A DNA stretch of 64,000 nt from Nilaparvata lugens (Eukaryota > Arthropoda > Insecta > Hemiptera > Delphacidae). Made by a program: the position numbers and the translations under genes. The notes under the pieces were generated by a model, which saw only the letters and a list, made by a program, of their open reading frames with translations, did no database searches and had not been told where the DNA came from. Positions 12,301-24,300 of the stretch are shown piece after piece. Positions within the stretch are counted from its first letter, which is position 1. Each line of letters starts with the position of its first letter. The stretch is taken from NCBI RefSeq assembly GCF_014356525.2, contig NC_052518.1, positions 9,035,021-9,099,020 of the forward strand, read 5' to 3'.

Positions 12301-15300
12301 CACCTGTAATGTGTTAAATGTATTGAGACTGTTATTGATTGTTATTTGGATTTCTTATTAGTTAATAGTGAGACTATGTTGCTTGTATGTTTAATGTTTT
12401 TTTGTTGATTTTGTATTCTTGACTTGTGTAATGCCCTTGATGTCCTCAAGGGTTTCTGCAAATAAACAAATTTTGAATTTTGAACAACCGCTCGAAAAAA
12501 TAAGTCTCAACGGCAAATGCGCGCTTCTCATTGGTCCAATGCATGATGGCGACTGAACATGTCGGGAAGAAAGCTGTATATTCTGACCTCTCTAATGGGA
12601 CCAATTTCGCTCTTCTACGACATCAGCTGACTGGATGGCGGTCACTTTAGAAAAGGAAGTTTCGCTGCCATACCCGGTATAATGAGGGTCTTTAACGCAC
12701 TAGTTAGATGTACAGTTGAGACACAAGTGAGCAAGCATAGCAAGCAAACGCGTGTCCTGAACATCTCACGTGTGCTTTAAAGACTATCATATAAAACTGT
12801 TGTATACTTACTCCTCGGCTCTACAACCCATTGAGGGTCTTGGCCTCCCGCAGTATGCCTCACCTCGTCTTGGTCTTGACAAAACTATTGTATACACTAT
12901 TTTATCTACGACCTCTCAAGCGAAGTATCACATTGCTGACTTGTTGTAAGGTTAGAAATCAACCAACTAGCCTATATGGTAGAAAGATTGAAATAACAAT
13001 AGGTGTTCTACTCAGAGAGAGTGAACAGTTAACTGGAAACTTGACGAAATAAAAACTTGAAATAGTAAAAAAGAGACAACCTGAAAGCTTGACGAATTGA
13101 AAACTTTATAGACTGAAACCTTAACGAACTGAAGAAGACTTTTCACACAGAAAAAGAATTTTTATAATGATGTCGACACATTGTTATCCATTAATCAAAG
13201 GCCATTGGACTGTTTTGAAACGTGTAATAGTGATAAAACTGTCGTTCAGCAAATATTTTGAAGGCATTAACACATTAGACGTCACGAACGTATCCCTGAG
13301 GGGATATCTTACGCAAGGTTCACAGTTCTACAACAATACGTGAACTAAAGTGAAATTCCATCCAAAACAAAATCACTGCTATTCCCCAATATATTTGCAA
13401 CACTATATGAGACAATGGCCCATATGAATAAAACCAGAGCAAATGCTCATGAGCAAGAGCATGGAGCATAAGGTTTTGCTCATGAGCAAAAGGTAGAAGC
13501 AAAAGCATTTGCTCATTTTTATATGAATAAGCTTTACCTTATACTCTTACCTTATGCTCCTGAACTCTGGAGCAAATGCTCACTTATTTTAAAGATTTTT
13601 CATCAGCTGATTCGCTTTTTTAGCCTTCATTTGTTTTTATAGCTCACGGAAGCGCTAAATAAATAAGTAGGGGACACCGCTTGTGTTTGCGTCGTCTGCT
13701 CTGTTTTCTATTTATGAATAGAGTTTTAGGTTAGTTGAGTTTAGAATTTTGAAATAATAGCGTGAAAAAATGTCATCTCTATAATAATCTTCAGCATATT
13801 CTTATAATATCAATAGCCTTTTTATAATCGTCTACACTCTCATCTTCTTAAATGCCTACTTCCTATTTTGTGGAGGCTATCTTTATAACAGGTTTGTATT
13901 TATTCTTTTGTAGGGATAATGGTGATATATATATCATGATTGAATCTAAAAAGAGTTTTATAGTTCTCAACTATTGGTTGTAATCGTATCTGGTATAGTT
14001 TCCTCTTCCTCATGCGAATTAGTTAAGCCATTTTACTATGATCAAAAGGTGATAAGCTGCTCTAGACTAGACTCACCTTTTTTGAAGCATTTGCTTCAAA
14101 AGTTGAGCAAATGCTCTAGTTTATTCATACAATTTTGAGCAAAAGCTTTTACTTTTGAGCAAATGCTCAAACTATTTTTTTCATGATCATGAACAAAAGC
14201 ATTTGCTCACGTTTATTCATAGAAAATTAAGCAAATGCTCCATATTTTAGAAGTATAAGCAAATGCTCAACTTTATTCATATGGCCCATTATCTTTCTTA
14301 TGTAATCTTAGAAAGTGAAGAGGCAAGAGGCAATTTGGAAATTTTAGTTTACAATAATAAAATGCATAATAAATACTTGCCATTTCATGGTAATTTATTA
14401 GTTTTATTAATCGATGGATTAAAAAGACATTATTTCAAAAATGTCCGTTCCTTGTACCACTCATAACAGGCTGTGAACGCCAAGTGTAAGCTCATCCTTC
14501 CAATGTCATCTTAAAAGTGGTACTTTTGGTCATTTTGATTGACGGATCATAAATAGCATGATTGATACAAGTAATTTCATAAGTTATCAATTAGTTTTAT
14601 GAATTCATTGGTGCAAATGGCATAATTTCTAAATTTGCACTTGCACCACTCATAACAGATTGTGAACGCAGAATGTGAGCACATCTTTCCGATGTCATCT
14701 TGAAAAGTAAAGAGGCAGTTTTGGACATTTTGATTGTAAAAACATGAATGACATAATGAATACATGCCATTCCATTCCTACTCCACTAATTTCAAGATTT
14801 TTTCGTTGAAATGACACTATTTCAAAATTCCTCGTTTTCTTGCGCCTCTCAGTATTACTTACTTACTTACTTTTCTTATTCGTCACAATTACTGAACTGC
14901 ATTAAGGGAGCAACGATCCCACAGTATATGACACGTCAAAGTTTAATCTAATATCTACCATCCCTCCTATTTCAACACTACAGATCCCACATAACATACA
15001 TCAATCAAACACTATTCAACAAGGAAGTCTGCTAACCTGTACGGACACAATACAATAAGGAATCCCCTGAGTGTTTTTTTGAACTCCTTCAAGCCATCAA
15101 TTTCTCTTATGTGAGATGGGATTGAATTAAATATTTTCATTCCCATATAAAACGGGCCACTCTCCAGCAGGCTTAGTCTGTGATGTGGGTAAACAAAACC
15201 TCTAAATCGAGTATTATGGGGATGACTCACCTGGTTCTCCTCATAAATTCGTCTATTTTTAAAAACAAAGATTGCTAAATCTAATATATAAATAGCAGGA

Positions 15301-18300
15301 GCCGTCAGCAATCTCTTTTCTTTAAAATAAGGTCTGCAAGAGCGCATTGTATTAATCTTATAAATTATCCTAATGGCTTTCTTCTGTAGTATGAATATTC
15401 CATTATTCTCTATACTTTTTCCCCAAAAAATAACTCCATATCTCATAACTGACAGAAAATAAGCATGATATACAAAAAGAACAGTTTTTTCACTCCCTAC
15501 TCTAGCCATTACTCTTAATGCAAACAAGGCTCTATTCAATTTAAGGTTCGAACCCACTAGAACGTATCAGACACGGACCGTGTCAGACCATGCCAGGCAC
15601 GTAAAATAACAACTATGCCCACTACACCGGATCAACAGCGGTCTATGCCAGTACATTACGCGTATGGTACGCGTATGATACGGGTATGATACGCGTATGA
15701 TACGCGTATGATGCCCGGTCAGAAGTTGTTGGGAACGCGTCAGTTAGCAAGAGAATGTAGCGGTGAACTGGTTACCAACGCGGTGCATACGCGGTTACAA
15801 CGGGGTTTGCAGGCGTCACGTGCCATGCAAGGAACGTTCCGTCACAGACAAAATATACTGGCTGACAAATGTTGACCTGGACGTGCATGGCACGCTCCGT
15901 GCTTGGCCGGTGACGGAACGGTCTAATGGGTGCATTACATATCAAATGATGCAAAGAATATTTTTTTGCATGTGTCGGTACGGGCACGGTCATGGTATGA
16001 TACGTTCTAGTGGGTTCGAACCTTTACTAGTGACATGAGAAATATGAAGCTTCCACTTCGAATCACTCTCCATCATCAGACCCAAGAATGTCGTGGAATC
16101 AGAAGTTTCAACTCTACTTTGCGTATTCAAGTTTATTCCAAAACTTTTATAGTCTCTACTGAAGGGAATTACTTTAGTTTTTTTGCAGTTCAAACTAAGA
16201 CTATTCTGAACAAACCACGAATCTAATTCAGCAAGACACCTCTCAGCCTCTCTTATCAAACATCCACTGTTCCTACTGGTGATTAAAGCTGTAGTGTCAT
16301 CCGCAAAAAGAGAGAGTTTGAAATTGACGTGACTCTCGATGTCATTAACATAGACCAAGTATAAGAGGGGACCCAATATTGAACCCTGCGGTACTCCCTG
16401 AGACATAGGTAACCAAAAGCTGCATTTGAGAAATGGTCGATTTTACTCACCAAAAATAACATGGCGTTGCAGAACCTGGTCAGCAAAACCTGTCACTTGC
16501 AACAGCATTGTCCTTGTCCGTTCAGGAAGTTTCATAAGAGCGGCATTGGATGGGGCCAAGAAAGTGTAGTTCTTATCAGACAATGACTTCAGTTGACTTT
16601 CCAAAATTGTTCCCTATAAAATTAAATAATTTGGATTTAGTAAATAGATAAAATAATTATTAATTTCATAGAAACTAATTCAAGACAATGTAAATTTACA
16701 ACTCACACTAATAAAAACAGTATAAAAGATGATAATAATGTAATGTTTTTTAAAACCTGAAGATGATGAGGAGCATCAAAACTATAGTGAGGTCCACGTT
16801 ATAATGGCAGTGAAGAAAGATAGGAGAAAACGTTGCCAATTCTCTCCATTTTGCCACTGAGTGTATACAGCTGTTACTCAATTCATCCCATTAAATTTGA
16901 TTTAATAATAATTATAATTTCCTTGATAAAATAATCAATTCAATGTCAAATCAATCAAGAATATATATTTGATTCAAAAATTTGCTTCCATAACTGAGAT
17001 CAGATTTTATTTTTATACAAACCTGAAATGGCGGCTATTTTAAAAAGCTGTGATACACCAATCTGAATCTCAAAACAACAGAAATTAAGTTTTTTGGTAG
17101 GTATTCTATTCCAATTTCTTTTAAAAATAAGAAAAAATAGAAATCCTATTAAAAATAAGTAATTTCAATGGAAATAATTCTGAAATAACCTTTCAATATT
17201 ATTTATACTGGTACGAGTAGGTCTAACCTATACGTGTAGACTAACTGAAGCATGGATGAAGTCTATGATGGTTAGTTATCTACTTTTAAAACGTCATTTC
17301 AGGTATTTTAATTTGTGTTTTTCATACGGTAATGTCTAAAAATTATATAATTGTTTCAAAAATACATTTTAAATCAATGAAGAAAAAAATATATATAAAA
17401 TGAAGAAAAAAATGGCGGCTGAGAATTCTTTGTCTACTTATGTACAGTCACTGTCAAAAGTAAAAATAAAATATTCTGGAAAGCAGACAACATCGCAAAG
17501 CTAGAGAGAGATAGAGCTATCTGTTTTGTTGTATGATAGAAAAGGACAGCAACAGTATTGTGTCAATCCTACACTGCCATTATAACGTGGACCTCACTAT
17601 AGTAGTTAATTTCTGCTTTTAATGTATTATTTTATATTAATTTCAAAAGAAGGTACTATAATGATATTTTATAAATAAAACTGAATAGCCCTGCATACAT
17701 AAATTTTAAGAAGTAATGTATCAAATTAGCAATGATTGTTAATGTATTATACTTATATCAAGTTACAAGCGTTTTGATTTGAGTTTAATTAGTCAAAGGA
17801 GGTCATTAAAATAGGATCAATCTCAACTCAAGTTCATCTCAATGAAGTTCTGCTATAGTGAGATTCATTTAGAACTTTCAGCATTGGTTAAATGTGGAGC
17901 GTTGGTGTTATTTACAAGGAGTAATGTCAGTTAATCATTTTTAAAATTTTTCTTCTTCTTCTTCTTCTTTGGCTTTACAACCCAAGTGCGGGTCACAGTC
18001 TCTCTCAACTTCTGCCTCCAAGCATCCCTGTCCAACGCTGCACTTCTCCATCTCCGCACACCTATCACTGAGGCGTCATTATTCACCACATCCATCCATC
18101 TAGTTTTTGGACGTCCTCTCTTTCTCCGACCGTACAGTCGTCAAAGAATCACTTTTCGCTCTAGTGCGGGAATAGTTATTTGTGCAACTAGTGCGCAAAG
18201 TGACAGTTTGCTGCATCGAAAGAAACGTTTACGCCCGAGCCGTAGGCGAGGGCGGAATGGTTTCTTGAGTGCAGCAAACGAACTTTGCGCACGTATTTCA

Positions 18301-21300
18301 CATTAAATTTTTCCTACAGTTACCATTGAATATGAAAAGTGGGTAATTATGGGTAAAATTGCCTGAATAATGTAGTAGTGTTTGAATGGCGGGGGGCAGC
18401 TGTGTGGTGTGTGCTGTGGTGGCACTGTGCTGTCGTTGTCCTTGGTTATAATATCTACTTAATAATTAGCGCGTTGTGCTTCGTTGCACCTCTGCTCACT
18501 ATAGCAGCCACAGCACTCACTGTTACCAACTTCATTTTGATTTTGCTGCACTAGTGCTCCATATAACCTACTAACTATTTTGCGTTGTCATGCTGCAAAT
18601 CTGGAGTACGCAAAGTACTCACTTTGCGCACTAGTGCGGAAAAGTGATTCTTTGCAGCCTGCAATCAGTGCACAAATGGTCACTTTTCAGGGTATCTGTA
18701 GGAAATAGTTATTTGTGCAACTAGTGCGCAAAGTGACAGTTTGCTGCACCGAAAGAAACGTTTACGCCCGAGCCGTAGGCGAGTGCGGAATGGTTTCTTG
18801 AGTGCAGCAGAGGAACTTTGCGCACGTATTTCACATTAAGTTTTTCCTACAGTTACCATTGAATATGAAAAGTGGGTAATTATGGGTAAAATTGCCTGAA
18901 ATGCATCAAATGTTTTTCTGTGTAATTTTATTATTGATAAAAACCTTAATCCTAAAATCCTAAAGTCCTCGTTGTCCTTGGTTATAATATATAATGAATA
19001 ATAATTAGCGCGTTGTGCTTCGTTGCACCTCTGCTCACTATAGCAGCCACAGCAGTCACTGTTACCAACTTCATTTTGATTTTGCTGCACTGCTGCTCCA
19101 TATAACCTACTAAGTATTTTGCGTTGCCATGTTGCAAATCTGGAGTGCAGAAAAAATTTTTTCCTACAGATACCCTGAAAAGTGACCATTTGTGCACTGA
19201 TTGCAGGCTGCAAAGAATCACTTTTCCGCACTAGTGCGCAAAGTGAGTACTTTGCGTACTCCAGATTTGCAGCATGACAACGCAAAATAGTTAGTAGGTT
19301 ATATGGAGCACTAGTGCAGCAAAATCAAAATGAAGTTGGTAACAGTGAGTGCTGTGCTGCTATAGTGAGCAGAGGTGCAACGAAGCACAACGCGCTAATA
19401 TTAAGTAGATATTATAACCAAGGACAACGACAGCACAGTGCACCACAGCACACACCACACAGCTGCCCCCGCCATTCAAACACTACTACATTATTCAGGC
19501 AATTTTACCCATAATTACCCACTTTTCATATTCAATGGTAACTGTAGGAAAAACTTAATGTGAAATACGTGCGCAAAGTTCCTCTGCTGCACTCAAGAAA
19601 CCATTCCGCACTCGCCTACGGCTCGGGCGTAAACGTTTCTTTCGGTGCAGCAAACTGTCACTTTGCGCACTAGTTGCACAAATAACTATTTTAATTTTTA
19701 ATCTCACTAAATTAATCCACCCGGTGGCCGTAACACTGCTATTTTGCATCTCGACTGTTGTATAAATTAGAATTGGAACCGTTTTGTGCTTGAACCAGTG
19801 GTGCTTTTCTAAAAATTAAGTAAGTGTGAGTAAATGATTGAATGAAGTCTGAATAGATGATACCATTTTATATAACCTTTTTTCAATTGCGGGTGATACC
19901 CACATGAGCTTCTATAGTCTGTGCAGACCTTAGTTTGCAGCATTACTCTTATGGAGTACAGCGCTGCCAGATTTCACAGAAATTCCACAGATTTCCAGAG
20001 AGTCTGTGGGCTAATTGTGTAAGAATTGAATTGAATAATTGCCTTTATTGAGGGCGGAGTTAGGACCCTAGGTCCTCTCTGCCACACAACCCTAGAGCGA
20101 AAGAAGCTAGAGCGAAAAAGAGAGCATTGACTTTTTTGATAGAATCAGCATAAAAATGACAACCGTGTGCTTCTATTGTTCGATTGAAATAACATTAGCC
20201 ATTAATCCCCGTGCTGCTATCTGAGGTTTGCACGGAACATAGCTTTTGCTTGGGTGTGATGATGAAACATCCATGCCTACCGGTAGGATTCGAACCCACG
20301 ACCAGGCAGCGTTAGCAGACTGATGGGTGTGAAGAGTGAAACTGGTCTATTGTTGGAAACTGAAGATTTCACACTCAACACTAAAACTGCTGCAGTCGTG
20401 GGGAAATGCGTAAACTTGTGAAATTATGCATGAAAATTGAGAGAATTTGATGCTCTATAAGCTCATAATCAGCATGGATTTTTCCATCGATATTCAGAAA
20501 GTTATAAGAGCAAAAATAGCAAAAAATTCAAGAAAATGTGTTTTTTAAAAATGTCACATCTTTACGACACCTTCAAGTCACCTTTTAATGATTTCACTTG
20601 AAAATGGCTCTAATGTCCGAAACATGTTGTGACAAAATAATTATTTAAAAGGGTACTGAGATTTATATATTTTTTTATATTAAAAGTAGCCCTAAAGAAA
20701 AAAGACAATAGAAAATGTTGTATGATTAATATTGTAGCAAATTATGTAAGCTTTAATTTAATTTTCGAGTTATATGCAAGAAACCAAAACCTTTGAACCA
20801 CCACCACCCCCTTAGCACAGGGGGAGTTGAGGTGGGGACTTTTGATATGTTACCTCCTTACTACCCTACACAGAACTGCGGGGTCGAAAATTGTCTTCCA
20901 ACCTTTTCCCTCTATACACGTTTTCGAGCATTCATTACCTGACTGGCCATTACCTTCATACAGTCAGCATTTGTTATACAGGGCCCGGCATAAAAACCTA
21001 ACGATTTTTGAGGAATAATAACTAAAGTATTTTTCGTACAATTAAATCATAATTATAATATATCAAATTGAAGATCAAGTTTTGCAATTTATAGTGAATT
21101 ACATAGATTACTCACAAAGTTTTTTATTTGTAGTTTACCGAATGATTACCGTTACTTTTCACACACTCACTCAACCTAATTCTAAAAATTTGCCATTGCT
21201 CGCTCAATCATCACTTGTGGAATTGCTTCAATTTCTCGTTGAATGACTTCCTTTAATTCTGTGGATTATTAACTGCTCAATAACGGTAATTTTGTTTATT

Positions 21301-24300
21301 CACAAATCCCGAAAAATGAAAATGTTCTTCGTCACTTGAAAAAATAACGGCATCCTGGTGGAAAGTTTTGAGAATGTTCTCACAAGCGGCTTTGCAATAT
21401 GCCTTATAATTTGCATCAAGTTGTTAAACTAACATTATCTTATACAGATGAAATTTTAGGTCGGAATGAAGAATTCGTCGTACAATTCGATCAGAAAAGG
21501 CTAGCGCAACAGCATGTTTCGCTGCTGAACGTCGTAGAGACCGTGTAACAGATACTCATGTGTTTTTGAGGCGTTCTCACGGTTCGTTTTCGTCCTGTTG
21601 GTTTCGTTTTTTAAATGGACAACGTGTACATGGAATTCTTTACCCACAACAAGATCGTATTCCTACTGGGAACAGGCGCGTGTCGATTTAAATTATTGAA
21701 ATGTCTGACATAAACGCTGTGATAAGGTGCGTACAGATTCACGCGCCGCGAACATGAGCAATTCACTTTTAATCAGCTGATGCCAAGCGTTTTATATATG
21801 TATCTTACCGTTTCTGTAAAAATACAGATATAGTCAGCTGATTAAAAGTGAATTGCTCATGTTCGCGGCGCTTATATCTGTACGCACCTTTAGAATAACT
21901 GAGTCATTATTTTTAAAATAAGCTTCAATCACAATCGCTTGATGTTCACTTGACCACGACATACTGGCTACTGAAATGGCAAGAATAGACCTGTCGATGT
22001 ACAACATTTCCGCCTTTTCAATGACAGTGGTTCAAACATAACAATTACTACAAAATCGTCAGATTAATATGCCGGTCCCTGTACATAATATCAACTCTCT
22101 CCATTCATACAATGTTGACAATTTTAAGAGAATCTTACAATAAAAAAACGTTACAATCATAGAGAAAAGATAGCATAAGTGCTATCTTTCAGGCTATATT
22201 TTATCTATGCTATCTTTTCTATGGTACAGTTTTCAACAGTTTTACAGTTTATGTTTTTACATTTACAGTTTATGATCAACGTTGTTACCTTAAGCATTTC
22301 CTTGACAATGGTCAGCTCCGGATCGTTCTGAATGACTTGCAGCACAGTACCATTGGGAGGTAAAAGAACCTGGTCAATCTCATACACTCCTGAGTTGCAA
22401 GCTTTGCCCTCCTTCTTCACAATTCGAGCACACTCCACCGTCACACTGGAACCCAGTCTTGAGAACAGAGGAATCTGAAAAGAAACAATAGAATAATTTT
22501 ATCGTTAAGATGCATGATGAAGGAACGCTAATACCAAACCAAGTTTAAATTAATTGTGTTTTTTTTTCTTATTGTAAAAATATCATCCTCATAATAGTTT
22601 GATTAATTCTAACATCGAGCGAAGTCAGGTCAAAAGCTGCGTACACATATACGCGCTTCCAACCCGCACCGAGCACGCTCCGCCCTCGTACCTCCATCGT
22701 ACGCAGTCGCTCCGCCTCCGCTCTTCAGTCGCACCCATCATGAACGTTATGGAAGATGTTAGATCTTCTCGCGTTCCCCGGTCGATCCACTCTTGCTCCC
22801 CGGTCGATCATCAATCGCTCTGCTGGAGTGACGTTCGGTTGCGGAGCAGAGCGAAAGTCTGTACGCACTTTTAGATTCAAGTCGACGGCTTTGCTTTTCT
22901 CTTCATGTTTGTATGTATGTTTGTTCCACATTTACGGCGAAACGCAACAATAGATTTTCTTGAAACTTTACAGGAATGTTTCTTTTTGAATTGCGGCGCG
23001 TGGATGTATATGTAAGGTTTTTTTGAAATTTTGTAGTTTAAGGATAATATGAAAGGAAAAGGAATGTCGTCCAAAATCCAATATTACCGAAAAAATCAGA
23101 CTACAGAATTATTCATAATTAATCAGATGTCGAGTTGATTACTAATTGCATGCAATTAATAACTCAAAGTAACATAGTATTCTCTCTCTACCTTTAGCTG
23201 CTACCAACTCGGGATGACCAGTTGACAGTATGTATGTCTTGAAGGAAATTAGCTTTTCGTGATAGTTGTTAAAAACAAATGATTAGCATTATCGCTACGC
23301 CAACCAGCAGTTCGACTTATGCCATGTGACAAATGGTAGCCACAATAAACATTTATGAGTTTCTTCGTCATGCTGTTTGACTTTCTTTTTCATTAGACAT
23401 GCTATTTATACGTTCAATGAAAAAAATGTATAGAGAACGTTGGCGCCATGCATAACAAGCCCTGTCATTAAGGTTCTTAAAGTACGTTTATTCTACGCGA
23501 CCGCGGTCAACGACCGAGAAAGAATACCATAGTTCTTATGGATGTGCTCACACATTAGCAGCCTACTAAAGTTTATAGAATTCCATAAGAATTTATAGTA
23601 TAGGTCGCATAAAAGAAAACGTACGAAGTTCAACGTCCACGTTATAATGCCAGTATTTGATTAACATTGGTGTTGCTATCCATGTCTATCATTCGACAAG
23701 GCAGATAGCGCTATCCTTTTCTAGCTCTGCAACATTGCAAGATAATATTCTAACAATGCAGAAATATGATTAATTGACAAAATATTTAATTTCAATTATG
23801 AAAACTTTTTATTCAATCACTGAAACATATATTTTCATGACGAATAAAATATAAATGGCTGACAATAATCAACATTTAATATTATATCAGATATACCGGT
23901 ATCCTCTATGAAAGGCAGTGAAAAGGCAGATAATCGGCAACGCTATTCACCTATCTTCAATGACATTATTACGTGGATCTCACTATAGTCTATAATATTG
24001 AAAACATATTAGGAATCTCAATAAAAATAGATCAATATTATTAATAAATGAATAAAAACTTACATTGGTGAAAGAATAGGACGTTGATGTTCTCTATACC
24101 ACTATATTTGAGTGAGAGAAGTTTTTGTATTTTTGGGTTCAAAATTTTATAAAATAACTTTATTAATTCAATATGAAGTGATAATTAAGTGTTATATTTA
24201 AATATAGTTTGGTGTTTTAATTTCTCTAAATTCAAAATGTTTAGCTTATCAATTTTTGGACGAAAATTTAACTTGAACGTTTTACAGTAGAAACATAACC

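Larger units (their letters stand above)
9736..12677 (-). mobile_element. Tc1/mariner-superfamily relic filled with LINE insertions
   Basis: The termini CAGAGTGCGGCAGCGAAAC and (inverse) CCGGGTATGGCAGCGAAAC are flanked by TA at both ends. The only transposase remains are at 11119-11794, on the minus strand. LINE fragments occupy about 9970-10900, 10930-11103 and 11800-12481. Net transposon sequence is about 1.2 kb. Confidence 0.7.
14861..16445 (-). mobile_element. LINE, 5' truncated, split by a MITE
   Basis: Minus-strand RT coding at 16406-16023 and 15544-15012 is interrupted by a 478-bp element. The 3' end is an AAGT microsatellite (14862-14876). The 5' edge of recognisable codons (NRPFLKCSFWLP) lies within about 10-40 nt of the splice donor of exon j. 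Confidence 0.85.
20979..22081 (-). mobile_element. Second mariner-like relic (TA duplication)
   Basis: The ends CAGGGCCCGGCATAAAAACC and (inverse) CAGGGACCGGCATATTAATC are flanked by TA at 20977-20978 and 22082-22083. Minus-strand transposase remains lie at about 21690-21180. A small inverted-repeat element is nested at 21724-21890. Confidence 0.85.

Noticed and set aside
18836..19285. 149-codon minus frame
   Set aside because: Crosses the junction of two repeat copies and is reproduced in part at 6842-7045; it follows the repeat, not a protein.
20200..20345. tRNA gene
   Set aside because: B box is perfect but no acceptor stem or complete cloverleaf; fits a SINE head.
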